Source: Stomorhina lunata | Taxonomy: Eukaryota > Arthropoda > Insecta > Diptera > Rhiniidae | Length of the DNA stretch: 64,000 bases | NCBI GenBank assembly: GCA_933228675.1 | Contig: OW121740.1 | Location: forward strand, 52,282,174-52,346,173 | Direction: 5' to 3' | Part shown: positions 35,245 through 45,960 of the stretch, piece by piece | Layout: each line of letters opens with the position of its first letter | Position numbering within the stretch: the first letter of the stretch is position 1 | The notes under the pieces: generated by a model | Told to the model about the DNA's origin: nothing | The model's database searches: none | What the model saw: only the letters and a program-made list of their open reading frames with translations | Program-made: the position numbers and the translations under genes

Positions 35245-36470
35245 AAACAAAATAACAAAATATGGAAAGGTTTAATGGTCCTATATGTTTAGAAGGTTGC
35301 TAGTATGACAGCTCATTATTATAAAGAGAATGTAGGGTATACAAATATTAATATTAAACATAAGAATTGTGATAAAATATTTTTGTTTTTACTCATGAGG
35401 ACTTACCGCTTATGTTGATTAAAGAAGTCAAATAATTTCAACAAAAAATTTAAAGACAAATCTTGAAACACTTGTTTTTGCAATATAAACAAATAAAATT
35501 TAAAATAAATAACAAAACGTTATCAGCACTTGTATTTTACTAACAAAAAATACATATTTTTTAATATTATTTAATTTTTATAACACAAACAATTCATATA
35601 TTTTATTATTTATTTAAGTTTAAATTAAATTCATATAAGATTTATTTTTCCAATTCAGCTGCAATTCAGCGACAAAGTAATGATTATTCTATGAATATTT
35701 AAATTTAATTAATTATACTTTAATACAAGAAATTAAACAAAAAAACAAAAACAGGGAAATTTGTTAAAAACGTTTTAATATTCAAAAATCCCGCTTTAGC
35801 TTTAACAAACGTCTAATTAGACCAACTGCAACTGCACGATTGTCTGGTTGTGGATCAGCTGCCGTTTGAGATTTATAAAATTATTGGCATTTGTTTAAAG
35901 TAAAAATAAATAATTTTGTAATTTACTCATTAGCTTGAAAAAAACCTAAATCCAATGATAAATAATTACTTTAATTTAATAAAAATGTTAACTTATTCTT
36001 ATGTTAAAATTCTAACATTTAATTAATTGTGATTTAGATAAATTGAACAGAATAAATTTAAGGTTTATGTTAACGTAACAGCAAATGTTAAAACGATAGC
36101 ATATACCATCCTTCAACAAAAGCTTTTTGGCTTTACTGATATTGCAGTGCATATGTTAAGGCGCTATATGAAATATTAAGTTTTATATGTAAAATACAGT
36201 GGAACAGATGGTAAAATGGAATTTATGTCGATTTCCACTGCTGGTTTAAGCGAATCTCAAAATAAAACGAGTCTTCAGAGCCGGATGCTTTAAAAGAAGT
36301 GTTCTACGATGCTAGATCGCCCATTAGAAAATCTTTTAGTACTTTTTACCATGACGTAGAATTTCCTATGTATTGGAAAGTTGCTAATGGAACACGCAAT
36401 CCAAAAAAATTTTGAAAAATCGGAATTGAGTAAATTATAGCTAAATATTAAACATTTTCATTATATGCAT

Positions 36471-36717
36471 CCTTCTCCGAGAAAAGGGACCTAGTGTGCG
36501 AAAATAAAGCTTTGAAAAAAAATGAAAAATAAAATTTTAATGTTTTTCTCATTTTTATCGATTTTCCTAAGTCGCTTTGTACGATTTTATGGGTTAAATA
36601 AATTTTTATCAGAAATCTAACTCATTTCATCTTATTCTACGCCCGTTTAGGGGCCAGAATCCACTTTTAGGTCCAAAACCGTTTTTTGACACACTAGGTC
36701 CCTTTTCTCGGAGAAGG
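36471..36717. mobile_element. MITE, 247 bp, CCTTCTCCGAGAAAAGGGAC ends
   Basis: A perfect 28-bp terminal inverted repeat starting CCTTCTCCGAGAAAAGGGAC encloses about 190 bp without coding potential. No unambiguous target duplication is seen next to the ends (ATATGCAT left, TCACATAT right). Confidence 0.75.
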
Positions 36718-37015
36718 TCACATATATGAAATTTTTATTTATTTATTTGAATTTGAAATAAATTTTAAAGTAAGTTATAACATTTTGGTGCAAAGGTTAT
36801 ATTGGGTTTGTTCTAACGTTTCTAACTTATAAAAGTATTTCTCCCTCATCTTCAAGTACAACTATCGACTACGAATGTGTCAAATATCATTCCTATAGAA
36901 CCAAAATTGATTCAATGTTTTCTATACAACAGAAAGACAATATCGTATTCAATATTGAAATATTGAAAAAAAAATATGTTTGGAAACCCTGAACATGAGT
37001 TTTTTTTTTGGTAAT

Positions 37016-38194
37016 CAAGGGTGTCATAGAAACCAATTATATTGATATTGGTTTCGAAAACGACAAAAAAATTAAATTGGTGTCATGAATTCCAATATTA
37101 ATGTTCGAACTACATTTTCTATTGGGTTTATGTGTCACAGAAAATAATATTATTGGTTTAGTATTGGAAATAAACCAAGCAACTTACAGTTAACAGATTT
37201 CATTTCAAAATTGGTATATCTATTTAAAACAAAGGCGTTACTGGCCAACTGGTGCCTTTTTCGATTTAAAGATTCACTTACTTACTTACTTAAATGGCCT
37301 GTAATTACAACCTGTTTAGGTCAAAGGCCGAGCAAATTTTAGAATTCCAAGCACCTCTATCTTGTGCACATATTCTCCAATTTCGTATAAAGATTCACTA
37401 AGAACAGATTTTTGAAAATTCGGCCCTGCTGGGGGAAAAAAAGGGAAATAATGGGAATAATTCCCAAACTAAAAACAATAAAACCAAAATTGAAATCGAG
37501 CTTGGATCAGTTACAAAAATAACAGTACAAGTGGTAAGTACTTTTCGAAAAAAGGGGAGAAAAAGAGCAAAAATATTTTTGGTACTTTTTAGCTTTAACT
37601 TTCAAATAAAAAGAGATGAGTGAAAAGTTTACATAGCATTTTTTATCATGTAATAAGATAAAAACAGTTTTGGTACTTTTTTGTGTCTTTGGAAAAAATG
37701 GGGAAAATTGTAATAGAATATTCTTTGTGTGGAGGTACTGGCGAAGCAAATGCATATCAACATATTTGTTAGCAATTTAATGAATATCGCATGTAAGCGA
37801 CAATCGTCCTTTGATTGGCTGTGGTTTGTTTCTTGGTGTAGGTAGATTACATTTTTTCCAGTCCGCAATTCGGTCATTTCATGATGTTGGGGCATACGAG
37901 TACAAGCTTCATTTGTCCAAATAGCAGCGTTTTCTCTATACCACAAACATCGCAAAAAACTGAAAATTTTTCTTCAAATAATTTTCTTTAATAATTTTTA
38001 TTTCGTTTTTTATTTGACTTTTGATGTTTCAAAAAAATTTCAAATGAAATAATAAAAAAAATGATTCGAACATTTTGTTTGATTTCAAACCAATAATAAC
38101 AAAACCGACTTGGTTTCATGACACCAAATATAACCGGTATTGGTTTTCAAAACCGAGAAATTTAACAACTGACTTGGTTTCTATGACACCCCTG
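37016..38194. mobile_element. hAT-like non-autonomous element, about 1.18 kb
   Basis: Left CAAGGGTGTCATAGAAACCA and right end, reversed, CAGGGGTGTCATAGAAACCA. Further in, 'TTGGTGTCATGAA' is also repeated inverted (37080 and 38118). The CAGGGGTG start fits hAT-type ends, though an intact 8-bp duplication is not visible. The interior has no transposase; a LINE 3' end was later inserted at 37278-37387. The 37629-37955 frame has no recognisable domain. Confidence 0.55.
37278..37387 (-). mobile_element. LINE family A 3' end, 5'-truncated, with 12-bp target duplication
   Basis: Antisense copy of the last ~90 bp of LINE A plus its (TAAG)n-type tail (TTACTTACTTAC... on the plus strand). The exact 12-bp direct repeat TAAAGATTCACT flanks it at 37266-37277 and 37388-37399, the signature of target-primed reverse transcription. 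Confidence 0.88.
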
Positions 38195-38224
38195 AATAAT
38201 TCAACCATATCCAAAGTATTGGAC

Positions 38225-39530
38225 CCCGGATAAAGAATTAATACATGAATGAAATACTTCAAGTCAACATTTAACAATCCTATTGGATTGGAACCACTGA
38301 CGGAAGTGCATAATAAAGCCACCCATGGCTGTATCTTCAATAGAATTCCAGACAATCCACCAACAATACAAGAAGTGAAGAACGCCATTAAAAGCCTTAA
38401 GCGCAACAAGGCGGAGATGCTTTTATGTGAAGTTCAAGGATCGGCGAGACTGTGGCAGCCATTTGTCAAAATACCAAAAAAGGGTGACTCTAATAAGAAT
38501 AGTACTAGAGCAATGTAATGAATTCCGTACCCTCATTTACCTGGCGTTTATCGACTTTTTGAAGGCCTTCCACAGAGCCAATAGGAGCTGCCTATGGAGA
38601 ATTTTAGAAAATCGTAACATGCTATCGAAAATTCTTAACTTAATAGACAAAGGTAAATTGTCTAATCCGTTCGAAGTTACTACTGGAGTAAGACAAGGTT
38701 ATATCTTGTCACCTATACTTTTTATCCTCGTCATCGACAACATAATGCGCACGGCTCTGAATGGTAGACACGGCATCCAATGAACACCCTTTAAACAACA
38801 TGAAGACTTGGAATACGCTGATGACGTATGTCTTTAAAGCCAAAGCTTAGGTCACCATCAAGATAAAACTAACGCTATTACTATTGAATTTTGGCCAGCT
38901 GGGCTGGAAATCAATATTTCTAAAAAAGATTATGCCTGGAGGCTATGGCGCAAATCCGTCGACACACATCAAGGTGGATTATGAGTTAATTGGATGTGTA
39001 GGTACCTTTAATTATCTTGGTAGTTTGGTATCTATAAAAGGTGGCGCCGACGAGGATATTGAATTACGTATTAACAAGGCAAAATCAGCCTTCGGCATTC
39101 TTTGATCTATTTGGAAATCTCGGTAAATATATGCAACAACTAAGTTACGAATATATAACTCGAATGTTAAGTTCATATTGTATTACGGTTGCAAATCTTG
39201 GAAACGCACAAATGCTATCGATAAGCGCCTGCAAACCTTTGCAAACAAATACCTGCAGCAAATCATTAATATATGGTGGCCGAACCGCATAAGAAATGAA
39301 GATATACTTAATTCGACAAATCAAATCCCTGCTTCTTTAGAGGTATGCCAACGGAAATGACGATGGATTTGGCACTTCGAAGGCCAAACACCAACATTGT
39401 TCGACAATCGCTTTGTTGCAATTCACAGCGAAGAGGCCGTCGTGTTGGCACCTGCTAAAACGTGGAGAAGTCAATTGATGGGAAGTTGCAATCAGCAAAC
39501 TATTCTTGGAATGACGTGTGTCTAACATCT
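38225..39530 (+). pseudogene. Non-LTR retrotransposon family B, degenerate reverse transcriptase
   Basis: Fragments in shifting frames spell an RT and C-terminal region in correct order. A linker PPTIQEVKNAIKSLKRNKA (38360-38415) is followed by a deletion of the RT fingers at about 38500. Motif A FIDFLKAFHRAN is at about 38545, motif B GVRQGYILSPILF at about 38685, motif C YADDV at about 38815. Then come FNYLGSLVS (39010), KAKSAFGIL (39078) and the C-terminal YGCKSW...LQTFANKYLQQI (39180-39270). Stops and frameshifts make it inactive. The same family occurs at 52800-54259. Confidence 0.85.
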
Positions 39531-39826
39531 CGGATGGTTATGGCTCTATGCTCCCCGAGATTCAATGAAGAAGATGTTAAGGCTTATAACTATAGGGACT
39601 AGACCGCAACGGTTTACGCTCTGGTCAATATTAATGAATTTATTCTTGAGATACCGGCCAATAAGTTGGGGACATTATGTCAAAATAAAACCATTTCATG
39701 TGTAGGCGCAGTCAACATTTACATAAAATCATCTTTAAACATTAACTTAAGGCTGACTTTTTAATTCTACAGAAGAGTATTTTACATTTTTAAGTAAATT
39801 GAAAAAAAATATATTCTAATATTTAA
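39531..39826. other. Short AT-rich spacer
   Basis: Possible LINE B 3' flank; nothing else recognised. Confidence 0.35.
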
Positions 39827-40087
39827 GGTAGAAGGCCAATGCACGCGGCAAGCGGTTGCGGGCGGCAATCAGCTGTTTTTTGATTTGTCAAATTTCAAGC
39901 GGCAATGGAAAAAAGTTTAACTTTGTTCTATTTTTCGCGCGGCAGATTTTTTCAGTGCTACCAGACTTAATTATATCCTACTCAAATATTTTTTTATATG
40001 AAGATTTTTGTAAACAAGAGCACATTTTATGTACTGGCAATACTACGACCGCCCGCAGCCGCATGCCGCGTGTATTGGCCCTGTACC
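39827..40087. mobile_element. MITE, 261 bp, with GC-rich ends and TTTAA duplication
   Basis: Left GGTAGAAGGCCAATGCACGC and right (reversed) GGTACAGGGCCAATACACGC, both continuing GGCA(A/T)GCGG and TGCGGGCGG. TTTAA flanks both sides (39822-39826 and 40088-40092), which could be a 5-bp duplication or a TTAA site as used by piggyBac-type elements. The ends are strikingly GC-rich compared with everything around. The 78-codon frame inside is not supported. Confidence 0.75.
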
Positions 40088-40153
40088 TTTAAGCTTTTAT
40101 TGCGAATGAGATTGCACATTGAAAAAAATTGATTAAGCGATGTCCATCTGTCG

Positions 40154-41512
40154 CACAGTGGTTTACGGACGCTTTTTTTTGGAAATAATTCTGTAACTTT
40201 TGAACGACTGGAGATATTTGAATGAAATTTGACATGGTGGTAGTCAAGGAGTATTTGAGTTGGTTTTTAAAAGCACTGGTCCATGAGGGGTCGGGAGAGT
40301 GATTGATGGACCTTCAAAGTTGGTCACCTCGGGTGTTCGATTTTTTTAAAAATTCGCCAAAAATCCATTTATGTATGGATTGAAAAGAAATTTTAAACTT
40401 AAGTTGTCCTTGAGAAGATCTACAAAAAATATGCTTAAATGTGTAGGTTATCTCCTTTGGATTTCGAGATATTTGGGTAAAAAGGAATTTTTAGGTTGAT
40501 TTTTTACCTCTTTTTTTAAGCTTTTTTGATCTGGTGGACGCATCTGAGGACCAAAAATTTTTTAAGAATATTCTTTAAATTTGTAATAAAATTCTGAATA
40601 ATTTTTGTGCAAGTTAGTTATAGAAATCTTCTTTTGTTTAAAAGTTAAAAATATTCAAAGTTGAAACTTACAAAAAATTTCGCTTTTTTTTTAGTTTTTC
40701 CCCAAAAGATAGCTATATTTTTTCACTAATAAAAAAATATTTTCTTAAGAAACATAAAAAGATTTTTAAAGTTTTTAAAAGAAAACATAATGAGAATGCG
40801 TATAAAACAAATTTCTTGCTAATTGGACTTTTGGTCCTCGCACATGTCCTCTCCAAAAAATGGCAATTTGTAAAAAAAAAAATTAGTTTAAACAAAAATT
40901 TCTCAAAAGGCAAAGCACCGATTTGAAAAAAATTATAATGTTCATATTTTCCAATATATCTGTTATTGATTAGAAAAGTTTTTTCTGAAACGCGCTGCAA
41001 ATAGAGACAGTGTTGCCATATTTGTAAAAAAACTCATTTTTTGAAACACCTTTTTCCCCAGTTGGGAATTGGGGAATTTTTAAGTTAAAATTGGGAATTT
41101 TTTTTAGTCTATTGCTTTTACATCTTATTGGTCTACATTACTACAAAATTTCATTGTAATATCTTTATCCATGTCATTTCCACAGAATATCAAAGATTAA
41201 AAATATTTTCCTTAAAAAAGCAGAAAAACAATTTTTTTTTGTTTTACGATACAAAGTGTAAAAAAAGTAACGCACTTAAAAAAAACTTTTACTTAGTGCT
41301 AATCTCCTAGTCTTTCCCGATCTAATGATACTAAACATGTATATAAAGCATTAATACCGAGTCTTAAAAAACTCTGAAAACTTTGGCCCCCGTAGCATTT
41401 TTACACTGTTTATTTAAATATAAGTGATGAATTTGTGCATATAAAATTAATAATCATACTCAAATATTTCACTATAAGATGACAATGATCCTTCGATAAC
41501 AAACAAATATTT
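40154..41512. repeat. Left terminal inverted repeat of the Transib-like element
   Basis: 1,359 bp, nearly identical to the inverse of 44319-45681; compared by eye, differences cluster at the inner boundary near 41475-41505. It starts CACAGTGGTTTACGGACGC. After the heptamer no convincing nonamer (ACAAAAACC-like) appears at a 12- or 23-bp spacing; a T8 run lies at 40173-40180. Mirrored 95- and 60-codon frames in the two arms are simply the same AT-rich DNA read twice, not genes. Confidence 0.92.
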
Positions 41513-41599
41513 TTTTATTTTTTTAAAGAAAATATCATGAGGATTTATGAAATATCAAAATGTAAATAATTTGTACTTATATTAAAAGGTGAAATACAT

Positions 41600-41605
41600 T
41601 TTATT
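41600..41605 (-). terminator. Poly(A) signal for the transposase gene
   Basis: AATAAA on the minus strand about 70 bases past the stop codon, in the unique interior just inside the left inverted repeat. Confidence 0.5.
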
Positions 41606-41673
41606 GAAGTATTTGTAGTTAAAGTTTAAACTTACAGTTTTTATTACATATTTATATAAAAGTAGTTATTTAC

Positions 41674-43710
41674 TTAATTTTTATTTTCAGTAAAATAATC
41701 AGTACAATCTATTATATCAAGAACCTCTTCCAGGTGTTCGTTTTCAGAAGTTTTTGTATAACTGCTCCACCATTTCTTTCTTATCGTTGATAGAGCAGGA
41801 TCAGAAGACAACAAGAGATAATTTATTAGATCCTGATTTTGCGATTTTCTTGAGCATTTTCTGGTATTAAATAGTTGGATATACTTGAAATCTGAATTCC
41901 GCGCTTCCTGGGCCTCTTCTGTCAGTTCACCAAGTGGGAGAAGATTTGATTCAATTATTTCACGACCATGTTGAAGGACTTTATGAACTGTTGGTGTAAT
42001 TTCTTTCCAGTGATACAAATGTCGTATACGAGTTAACGCGTTGAGGGCATAGCAATGAAATTTTTCAGCATTTATTTGATATTTGCTATTTATTGCCGAT
42101 AATATTACGTAACATTTACGAAGAACTTCCTCATCAATTCCAGTAATCTTTGAAGTTGTTTCATAATTTTCAAAGAATCGCCTGGCCGTATTACCATCGT
42201 TTGTACTGCCATATCCTACAAGTGGTTTGTCTATGTTTAGACCCGTCATAGTTTTGAATTCTTCCTGAATCCTTTTTTTTTCACTGGATCTCATTTCAAT
42301 CAGTTCCTTATTATTTCTCACGGATTTTAGCTGATTATCAGGTATATTCCTATATTTCAGATCATGTGCTATATGTAGCATAAATTCTAAAAATCGGATA
42401 CGTGCATGTAGGGGCGATATACCAAATTCCAGAACCTCTTGATTAATTGCAGTACTAGCTGATGCATCTTCTGAAGTTTGTAGAAATTCCGATTTCTTCT
42501 TTCCGCATAATGAGCATTTCCAAGTTGAATGGGTTTCCGTTATAGCGTTGCTTACTTTTCCATCTATCAATGTCAATTGAAGCTCAAAATTTACATTAAT
42601 CAAATATCCATGTATGTCTATGCAGACTGGACTCAAATTGTCTATTGAATATTTGATATCATCAACCCAATTTTTTGTGCTTGCTGCATTTTCTTTTAAA
42701 TATTCGAATCTGATCGGTCTGCAAAATGCCTTTGATCCTGGAGATGTGTTAACCCACACATATTCAGTACGCTCTTTTGATGTGGATGGTTCAGAACGAT
42801 TCTTTCTTAATCTTAGTGGTACTAGGGATGCCATAAAAACGCTTCTGTAGTCATTTGTGTTCTGATGAGATGTTGATTGTTTGTATTCCGGTAATCCAGA
42901 TAAACCGTCACATCCCCATTTACATATTAAAGTTAAGTCCTTGTTGTCAAGTTTCTTGGCTTCTTCTTCAGACAATGTAGTAGATATCAGCCTTGATGCC
43001 GTATTTTCCAATAATTTTGATAAATCCACAGATGCACTTTCGTCTCCTATCACGTTTGTTGGTATTAAGTTTTTTTTGGTTTTTAATAACGCATTATATC
43101 CTGGTAAAATTGAGTGTCCTTTGTCTCGTAATGCCTTACAGAGTTTAATATATTTATTTTTACTCAATTTCAACTCGAGCATAAGAGCAAGTGCTTCTTC
43201 CTCCGAAAATTCTGATTGAGAAGAAGGAGTTGGTATACTCTTAATAATTCGCTTAAGACGTTTAGGAGAAGCCTCTGGGAGAATATCTGCTATTTGTTTA
43301 GCTTCAGCTGGTTGATTATTTCGTTTGAGCACTTCCTTAAAGGAATCTTTGATTTCAGTATCCGAATGAGTAGAAAGAACTTCGGATAATCGCATCTTTT
43401 TAGATCTTTCTCCGAGATCATCATAGTTTTTTAGAGGGGCTCCAGCACCAGAAGTTTTAAGCTCAATTGAGTCCTTCAGCCAGTCTTTAAATTTAGATTC
43501 AAATCTTTTTAAACAGTAATTAACCGACTTAATTTTAAGTTCAAATAACTTTACAAATTTTACGACTTTGTCTTCCTCACTATTGAGAATCATGGAGTTA
43601 GTTTGACTTTTAGCATATCGCATGATTATTTTAATTTTTTCTGCTCTCGAACTGCTTGGTTGTTCAAAAAGAATATCGCACAACACTTTAAATTCCAATG
43701 TTATAGCCAT
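41674..43710 (-). CDS. Transib/RAG1-like transposase, 678 residues, intact
   Basis: DDE recombinase expected to bind the CACAGTG ends, cut them by a hairpin mechanism and insert with 5-bp staggers in the nucleus. Seen: D268 in KWGCDGLSG, aligning with RAG1 D600; D383 in LIDGKV, aligning with D708; and an acidic cluster E598-E602 in LTEEAQEARN, aligning with E962 in RAG1's SEGNESGN. A zinc site is formed by C399-x2-C402 (KCSLCG) and H576-x4-H581 (VHKVLQHGREII), matching RAG1 C727, C730, H937 and H942. GNTARRFF (506-513) matches GNFARK. The N-terminal ~200 residues are helical and charged, without a RING finger. The start ATG 43710 has a favourable context (ATCATGG). No intron, stop or frameshift; sole gene of the element. 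Confidence 0.93.
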   Translation of the reverse strand: MAITLEFKVLCDILFEQPSSSRAEKIKIIMRYAKSQTNSMILNSEEDKVVKFVKLFELKIKSVNYCLKRFESKFKDWLKDSIELKTSGAGAPLKNYDDLGERSKKMRLSEVLSTHSDTEIKDSFKEVLKRNNQPAEAKQIADILPEASPKRLKRIIKSIPTPSSQSEFSEEEALALMLELKLSKNKYIKLCKALRDKGHSILPGYNALLKTKKNLIPTNVIGDESASVDLSKLLENTASRLISTTLSEEEAKKLDNKDLTLICKWGCDGLSGLPEYKQSTSHQNTNDYRSVFMASLVPLRLRKNRSEPSTSKERTEYVWVNTSPGSKAFCRPIRFEYLKENAASTKNWVDDIKYSIDNLSPVCIDIHGYLINVNFELQLTLIDGKVSNAITETHSTWKCSLCGKKKSEFLQTSEDASASTAINQEVLEFGISPLHARIRFLEFMLHIAHDLKYRNIPDNQLKSVRNNKELIEMRSSEKKRIQEEFKTMTGLNIDKPLVGYGSTNDGNTARRFFENYETTSKITGIDEEVLRKCYVILSAINSKYQINAEKFHCYALNALTRIRHLYHWKEITPTVHKVLQHGREIIESNLLPLGELTEEAQEARNSDFKYIQLFNTRKCSRKSQNQDLINYLLLSSDPALSTIRKKWWSSYTKTSENEHLEEVLDIIDCTDYFTENKN

Positions 43711-43775
43711 GATGTTTTAACTGTTAATAGCAGTTACATTTAAAACTTTCTTTTTTATATTAAAAAAAAACATTT

Positions 43776-43783
43776 TTTATATA
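43776..43783 (-). promoter_or_regulatory. Possible TATA box of the transposase gene
   Basis: TATATAAA on the minus strand, 66-73 bases upstream of the ATG. In such AT-rich DNA this may be chance. Confidence 0.3.
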
Positions 43784-44318
43784 TACCTGTATCCAAAGAA
43801 TAATAAAGAAATCAATGAATTAATGTATTTTTTACCTCTAAAAATAGGTGCATATATAACTCAACCAATATGTGCGTCTCGTAAAACCTACCTGTATGGA
43901 GGTGAGTAACCATATCCTTTCTGACCATTATGAAAAACCCAAGTTGTAACAATTTTTACCTATTGCATTAACTTTCACATTAAAAAACATTTTATAACCT
44001 TAACATAATTTTGCAATTTTTTCAAATACACCAATTTTAAATACCGGAAAAATGCCTTTAAATCCTATTTAAAATAAATTGTCACACTGTTACTATAAAA
44101 GTACTCTTCTAATTAAACTTTTGCTACAAATTATGGATATATTACCTTTACACTGTTATCAAAATCGGTGCCTTACTCGTACTTACTTATTTAGAATCTT
44201 TTACTAAAATTTTATTTTTTAGCTTGGAACAAAAGGCAAAATCGAATAAAATTTTTTTAAGTCATTCTTATAATGTTTTCTTTAAAAAAATAAAAAACTA
44301 TTTATATCTTTTTGAAGA

Positions 44319-45681
44319 AAATATTTGTTTATTAGCGAAGGATCATTGTCATCTTAAAAATAGTGAAATATTTGAGTATGATAATTAACTTTATATGCAC
44401 AAATTCATCACTTATATTTAAATAAACAGTGTAAAAATGCTACGGGGGCCAAAGTTTTCAGAGTTTTTTAAGACTCGGTATTAATGCTTTATATACATGT
44501 TTAGTATCATTAGATCGGGAAAGACTAGGAGATTAGCACTAAGTAAAAGTTTTTTTTAAGTGCGTTACTTTTTTTACACTTTGTATCGTAAAACAAAAAA
44601 AAATTGTTTTTCTGCTTTTTTAAGGAAAATATTTTTAATCTTTGATATTCTGTGGAAATGACATGGATAAAGATATTACAATGAAATTTTGTAGTAATGT
44701 AGACCAATAAGATGTAAAAGCAATAGACTAAAAAAAATTCCCAATTTTAACTTAAAAATTCCCCAATTCCCAACTGGGGAAAAAGGTGTTTCAAAAAATG
44801 AGTTTTTTTACAAATATGGCAACACTGTCTCTATTTGCAGCGCGTTTCAGAAAAAACTTTTCTAATCAATAACAGATATATTGGAAAATATGAACATTAT
44901 AATTTTTTTCAAATCGGTGCTTTGCCTTTTGAGAAATTTTTGTTTAAACTAATTTTTTTTTTTACAAATTGCCATTTTTTGGAGAGGACATGTGCGAGGA
45001 CCAAAAGTCCAATTAGCAAGAAATTTGTTTTATACGCATTCTCATTATGTTTTCTTTTAAAAACTTTAAAAATCTTTTTATGTTTCTTAAGAAAATATTT
45101 TTTTATTAGTGAAAAAATATAGCTATCTTTTGGGGAAAAACTAAAAAAAAAGCGAAATTTTTTGTAAGTTTCAACTTTGAATATTTTTAACTTTTAAACA
45201 AAAGAAGATTTCTATAACTAACTTGCACAAAAATTATTCAGAATTTTATTACAAATTTAAAGAATATTCTTAAAAAATTTTTGGTCCTCAGATGCGTCCA
45301 CCAGATCAAAAAAGCTTAAAAAAAGAGGTAAAAAATCAACCTAAAAATTCCTTTTTACCCAAATATCTCGAAATCCAAAGGAGATAACCTACACATTTAA
45401 GCATATTTTTTGTAGATCTTCTCAAGGACAACTTAAGTTTAAAATTTCTTTTCAATCCATACATAAATGGATTTTTGGCGAATTTTTAAAAAAATCGAAC
45501 ACCCGAGGTGACCAACTTTGAAGGTCCATCAATCACTCTCCCGACCCCTCATGGACCAGTGCTTTTAAAAACCAACTCAAATACTCCTTGACTACCACCA
45601 TGTCAAATTTCATTCAAATATCTCCAGTCGTTCAAAAGTTACAGAATTATTTCCAAAAAAAAGCGTCCGTAAACCACTGTG
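44319..45681. repeat. Right terminal inverted repeat of the Transib-like element
   Basis: 1,363 bp, inverse of the left arm, ending GCGTCCGTAAACCACTGTG. Between the gene start and this repeat (43784-44318) lies AT-rich unique DNA without another open frame. Confidence 0.92.
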
Positions 45682-45689
45682 TGTCGGTC

Positions 45690-45960
45690 TGTCCGTCTGT
45701 CTATCTGTCTGTATATCAGATTTTATGAAATTTTCCTTGAAAAAAATAAAAACTTTTCAAAACAGCGGCGGTTCATCTCATAACTCAGCTAGCCACTGGT
45801 TATTGAGTATAAGGCTATGAAAAACTTCTCTAACTTATGCATTTGCCGTTCGGAGCCGGCGTTAAAACGTAGGTCCCTTTCAATGAGTCCAAAAATAGAA
45901 TCGGCTTCAGCTCATTGTCTGAGAGAAGTACCCCTTGTTCCAATTGGAATGTTGTCGGGG

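Larger units (their letters stand above)
34834..36470. other. AT-rich stretch with two small hairpins
   Basis: Apart from the two inverted repeats listed separately (35011-35063, 35126-35244), nothing is recognised. No supported coding region is present. Confidence 0.45.
40154..45681 (-). mobile_element. Transib/RAG1-superfamily DNA transposon, apparently complete
   Basis: A 5,528-bp element bounded by CACAGTG at 40154-40160 and its inverse CACTGTG at 45675-45681, with a perfect 5-bp duplication TGTCG at 40149-40153 and 45682-45686. Removing the element restores a simple GTCT-rich target (...CCATCTGTCGGTCTGTCC...). It consists of 1.36-kb terminal inverted repeats and about 2.8 kb of internal sequence holding one intact transposase gene. 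Five-bp duplications and CAC(A/W)... heptamer-like ends are hallmarks of Transib and ProtoRAG elements, the relatives of the V(D)J recombinase. Very long inverted repeats are unusual, as Transib ends are typically short. No second (RAG2-like) gene is present. Confidence 0.93.

Noticed and set aside
37629..37955. 108-codon frame as a host exon
   Set aside because: Lies in the hAT-like element, has no recognisable domain, and no splice-site-supported partners were seen.
41513..44318. RAG2-like second gene next to the RAG1-like transposase
   Set aside because: No further open frame of useful length and no Kelch-type repeat signature in the unique interior.
40713..45122. Pairs of identical small frames (95 and 60 codons) in the two arms of the Transib-like element
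   Set aside because: They are the same DNA read in the two inverted repeats; AT-rich composition, no domain, no start context. Their identity reflects arm identity, not protein conservation.
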